Assembly (NCBI RefSeq): GCF_001949145.1
Contig: NW_019091361.1
Coordinates: 1,652,866 to 1,716,865 of the forward strand
Length of the DNA stretch: 64,000 nucleotides
Direction of reading: 5' to 3'
Source: Acanthaster planci
Taxonomy: Eukaryota > Echinodermata > Asteroidea > Valvatida > Acanthasteridae
In this document: positions 60,157-64,000 of the stretch, piece by piece
Position numbering within the stretch: position 1 is the first letter of the stretch
Layout: every line of letters starts with the position of its first letter
Program-made: the position numbers and the translations under genes
Notes under the pieces: model-generated
Seen by the model: the letters and a program-made list of their open reading frames with translations, nothing else
Database searches by the model: none
Told to the model about the DNA's origin: nothing

Positions 60157-63100
60157 CTATTCACCATCATCGTTACATTTCAATATGGCCCGTCCAACCA
60201 CTTGTCCCTTGGCCAGTTTCTCCATGATTTGGACGCCATCTTCAAGTGGATGAACGCTGTACGTCAGGTTGTCATATATGGACTGATGAAGGAAAGGGAA
60301 ACAGAAATGTTGATTAATTTGACAAGCCTCCCGTAGCTCGATGGCTTATTTTGAGTAGTTCCGGAACTATAGACCGGGAGACAATGAACAACATTGTTGG
60401 GGGACGGGGTGACGTTTTGTGGGCAATTAGAATTTAAGTGCCGTCACCTATATGGGTTTGGGCCAAATAAAAATCACCCTCTAATTATTTCACACCCCAA
60501 AAGTACCATTTAAGGATTGACCTGCGTTGCCCTTCACCATTCTGCTGATATATACGATGCTTCATAAAATTCTCGATGAAATCACCAAATATCACAGTTA
60601 ATGTATGAGTCCGAATGTAACAAGGATTTTGTTTTGAAAGGGTCACATTCAGAAAAGAGCACGTGTAAAGCGATTTTTTACTCGTCTGGACCATCATCGA
60701 TTGAAACCAACCACTAGGGTCCGCAATCTATCTGTTTCAAAATAAGTCCCCAGCATAACTCATTCTTTTAAATAATAAGTAAATTCAAAGATTCACACTC
60801 AAATACAGGAATAAGCACTTGACAGGATACTTTTTGGACAAGATCGATAAAGGTGACTAGAAGATTATTTCTGTGAAAAGTGATCGTCCAACCATACAGG
60901 AATCTGTCGGTCTGTGTTTATATCCCCATAGGTTTGCGACTCCAGACTGGATGATTGTGATGACTTGTGGTGGCTTGATCAAAGCTCTGTACGCAGAGAG
61001 TCCTGAACCTGAGAAACAAGTAAAACTGAGTAATCACCGGCATTTTGACCACGAGTTCCAGCAGTGTCTTGAGTTGAGTGAGCCTGCCCATCAAGATGCC
61101 TTTGATGGTGACCCCAGTCAAAACTACATCTGGTAGCGGCATTCGTACCTCACCACCGAGGAGTCCAGTGACGATGTATTGGCCACACTGCACGGGAGAG
61201 ATACCAGAGAGACAGGTCAATATTTTAACAGCGCATATGCCTAAGACGAAGCTGCGGAAGTCCAATCGTGCCACAAACCAAAAAAAAAAATCAGTGGGAA
61301 ACTAATTCCTTATTACAGATTAGTTGACCGGGGAGCAACGTACCTAATAGTAGAAAACTGACAAACCATTGCATGAATAAATCAACGATGGAAGGATCCA
61401 ATTCTGAGATATCGCCCAGCAAAACTGGTGAGTTTCCTCCACTTTCCTCTTTTTTCTTAAATATTTCCTCTAGGGAGCAAGTGTCCCATTGCCATCCCCT
61501 CACGACGCACACGTACATATAAATAGAATCGTTCTGGCGCTGTGATTTGATTCTGTTCCTAACACAAATCTAGTGGTAAAGCCGGCCTCAAGAGGGGGGA
61601 AGGAGCTCTTAAGTCCTTGACAGAACTCGTGTCAAAGGGCACTGCTCTGTAACCGGAGACAAACCAACAGTACCCCAGCGATTATCTATCAGTGTGGTTC
61701 AGATGGTCCATCTCCCACACACTGCTTCCAGCCTCCTCCTAAATCCCTTTAGGTGGGCGAATGGGGAGTGCTTGTATAAAACTGCGAATGTAAACCTGGT
61801 TGAAAACACCGTGACTTTCCCGTACAATACTCAAGGTGTTTCAAACATCAAATAAAGCATTTTTCAAGGAAGACCTTTTTTAGATGCTTTGTTTCGTGTT
61901 CTCTGTGTACTTGAAACAGCATCATGATCAAGTTGCAAAACTTGGACAATCAAAAGGTTTGTTTCATTACCGTTGCTTGAAAACTTTCGAGAGGTGTGCA
62001 CAGGACTAAGATTTAGCGGCAACGGACATATTGAATTTTGTTTGCCGATCAGATAATGGCATTAAAATCTATCGCAAATCTTAAGAAATACATTGAAACT
62101 GGTACGCCATATTACGACAGAGAATTGAAGATTTTACCATTTGCATGGACAGCTTGCCGATTTCGAACGTTTTTGTTGCACCGACGAAATCTAGTATGAC
62201 ATCCACACCGCGTCCTGAGCGCGAAACCGTCTTGACTTGCCGCGCGATGCTATCACTGGGTTGATCTCGATCCATGAGGAGCGGCACAGTATCGCGGACA
62301 TTACTGGTAACCACATCTAACGCTTCTTGCTGGAAGATGAAGTAGATGTCCGAAACCGATTCAGGTTGTAGTATTGGAGTCAAAACAAATAAACTGATAC
62401 GCCAGAAAGTAACTATGGTTGATTGCAATTCTATATCTGGACAGAAACAGTTCACATTTTCTTAGTTGTCATAATAAGCTAAACGGCATTCAACGTGAAC
62501 TTCTCCCTGACTGATCGACTGTGAAAAACACTCTCTGGAAAGGGCACTGAAGTATGGTGTGCTATTAAGGCCACTCTATGCATGCAGCACGGTGACGTGA
62601 GTGTTGTTACACCACGCTGTGTAACAATGCTCACCGCGTTGCGTAATGCGGTCCTAATAGTACACCATACCGTCCACTAGTTACTGTATTCCTATCGCAC
62701 ACTTTTGCAACCATTCTAGATACCAGACCAAGCATGGAAGTATAGTCAGTTGCCGAAGTGCGCGAGCAGAAGCACCCGCTCATCGGTTGAAAAGAGCCGC
62801 GTTGGTCGGGAGTATTCATTTTGTTGGTAGCGATGCGACTGCAACATTGCGTTCCCTGGTTGTTTGTGACCCAGCAATGCGCAAAGGAGCCTCCGTTGCA
62901 AGGGAAATAGCGCCCTCACTTGGTCCAGCTCGCGGCCCATAGCGAAGAAGGATAGGGACAACTATACATTTTTAATGAGATTGTGTCCAGAAGTATTGGC
63001 TGAAGCTGGGAAAAACAAAAAGGGTGCCATTTAGCATTGGTGTAGCAACGTCATTTTGATGAATTGGCTGTGCCAAGGACACTTGTCATCCACCTTTAGT

Positions 63101-63507
63101 GGCGGTGCTGTTCGAGTCGGACGGTACAAAATAGACAAGAGGTGGAACTCTCTCAACAACTAAATTACTAACATTATTATTTAAGAGCAACAAGAAAACT
63201 CGTGAAAAGGGAGGTTATATATGGGAAAACGACGCTTGTTACATAATGGGGGGAGGGGTAAGTACCCCTTTCCTCAATTTATGCTACGCCACTGGTTAGT
63301 GGCTGCATGCTCTTCTAAACGACGCCTGCGTTATTGTCAGCCGCAGCCAATACGTTGGGAGGCAACCTTAGAAAGACAAAATTATAACAAAGCAAACCTT
63401 GACGTCTGCACATATGATTTGTGTTTCTGGCGGGAAAAGGGCCCTGGCTAAACGAACCCCCCACTGGCCGACCCCACCCACCCCAATCGCCATCACAGAG
63501 CAACAAC
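60157..63507 (-). CDS. Gene D (partial): zinc-dependent alcohol dehydrogenase, exons 5-8
   Basis: This is the 3' half of a fourth paralogue; exons 1-4 would lie beyond the right edge. Exons in coding order: 63507-63398, 62329-62138, 61187-61038, 60282-60157; lengths 110, 192, 150 and 126 bases, matching gene B exactly, with GT/AG borders. Visible features are the Rossmann motif GVGGVG in VMAIGVGGVGQWGVRLARAL, Asp at the NAD-selecting position (CADVK), and the C-terminal AKGQVVGRAILKCNDDGE before TAG. The zinc ligands are in the missing part. Intron 7 resembles that of gene C next to exon 8. No frameshift or stop is seen. It is probably a functional NAD-dependent enzyme, if its 5' half is intact. 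Confidence 0.9.
62740..62945 (+). repeat. Dispersed repeat S, copy 4
   Basis: Same orientation as 15115-15340, carrying CATTTTGTTGGTAGCGATGC, GGAGCCTCCGTTGC and CACTTGGTCCAGCTCG. It lies in intron 5 of gene D. Confidence 0.7.
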
Positions 63508-64000
63508 CTGCAGAAGAGAGAAACGAACATTCAAAACTGAATTTTACCAATCTCATCAGGTCTTCTGGTTTAAGAAGATCGTTTGAGAAGACCAGTATTT
63601 ATTTTTACTGTTCTTTCCCTTTTGTATTTGTAGAGCCACTGACACGCACCTAACAAAACTGTCTTAATCAAGTTTTAACCCGGAAAAAGGCAAAATTTTG
63701 ACCTTTTTTTCTGACTTTTATAACTGTTACGGAAAGTTTATTCATGTCGAGGGAGGCAGAATGTCACACGTTACAAAATCACCTTTAACCTTAACGGCAT
63801 ATGACCTGCATATGACACGTTACGTGCGTAATTTTTCGCGTGCTGACACTGCATTGATGCAGTCACCTGGGAACGGTCAATCTTGATTGACAACCAATAT
63901 TCGAAGACGCTGCGGACATCCTCTTCTCGTTTGTGCAGACGTAGCGGCGCAAGATGGAGAACTTTACCGTGAATACACGTAATTAAAACATTGTAATCGT
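63508..64000 (-). other. Intron 4 of gene D (continues past the window)
   Basis: Sequence upstream of the exon 5 acceptor of gene D. No exon 4 (recognisable by AQYVAVP and LLPCSG codons) is found before the edge. Nothing else is supported here. Confidence 0.6.

Overview
This is eukaryotic genomic DNA. The genes are split into short exons with GT..AG introns, there are no long open frames, and inverted-repeat elements and simple repeats are dense. Motifs such as TACATGTACATG and many small foldback elements suggest a marine invertebrate. I lean towards a cephalochordate, but an echinoderm, hemichordate or mollusc is possible, and the sequence alone does not settle it. A run of 513 N lies at 21008-21520.

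The only protein-coding content I can support is a cluster of paralogous zinc-dependent alcohol dehydrogenase (MDR family, yeast/bacterial ADH-like) genes. Each complete gene has eight coding exons with identical intron phases (0,1,2,1,0,0,0). Gene A is on the + strand (9226-26794). Genes B (40258-33753), C (55960-46871) and D (63507-60157, exons 5-8 only, cut by the right edge) are on the - strand in tandem. A and B therefore converge. Two broken copies lie on the + strand: pseudo-1 (3288-6955, with exons 2, 3, part of 7 and 8) and pseudo-2 (30200-30502, the start of exon 1 joined to the end of intron 7 plus exon 8).

Layout: 1-3287 is flanking DNA, part of which is duplicated at 27220-28450 and 31480-31780. 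3288-6955 is pseudo-1. 6956-9228 is repeats. 9226-26794 is gene A, inflated by repeats (intron 1 is 7.9 kb and holds a minisatellite, foldback elements and a decayed zinc-finger ORF). 26795-33752 is the convergent spacer with pseudo-2. Genes B, C and D follow, separated by repeat-bearing spacers of 6.6 kb (B-C) and 4.2 kb (C-D).

The intact paralogues probably all encode cytosolic NAD(P)-dependent alcohol/aldehyde oxidoreductases of 378-390 residues, diverged after local duplication. Gene A is the odd one: it has lost the acidic residue that normally selects NAD, has Ser instead of Thr in the proton relay, and appears to have lost the ancestral stop codon, gaining a nine-residue tail from former 3' UTR. 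I found no tRNA, rRNA, CRISPR or complete autonomous transposon, and nothing that amounts to a new defence-type system.
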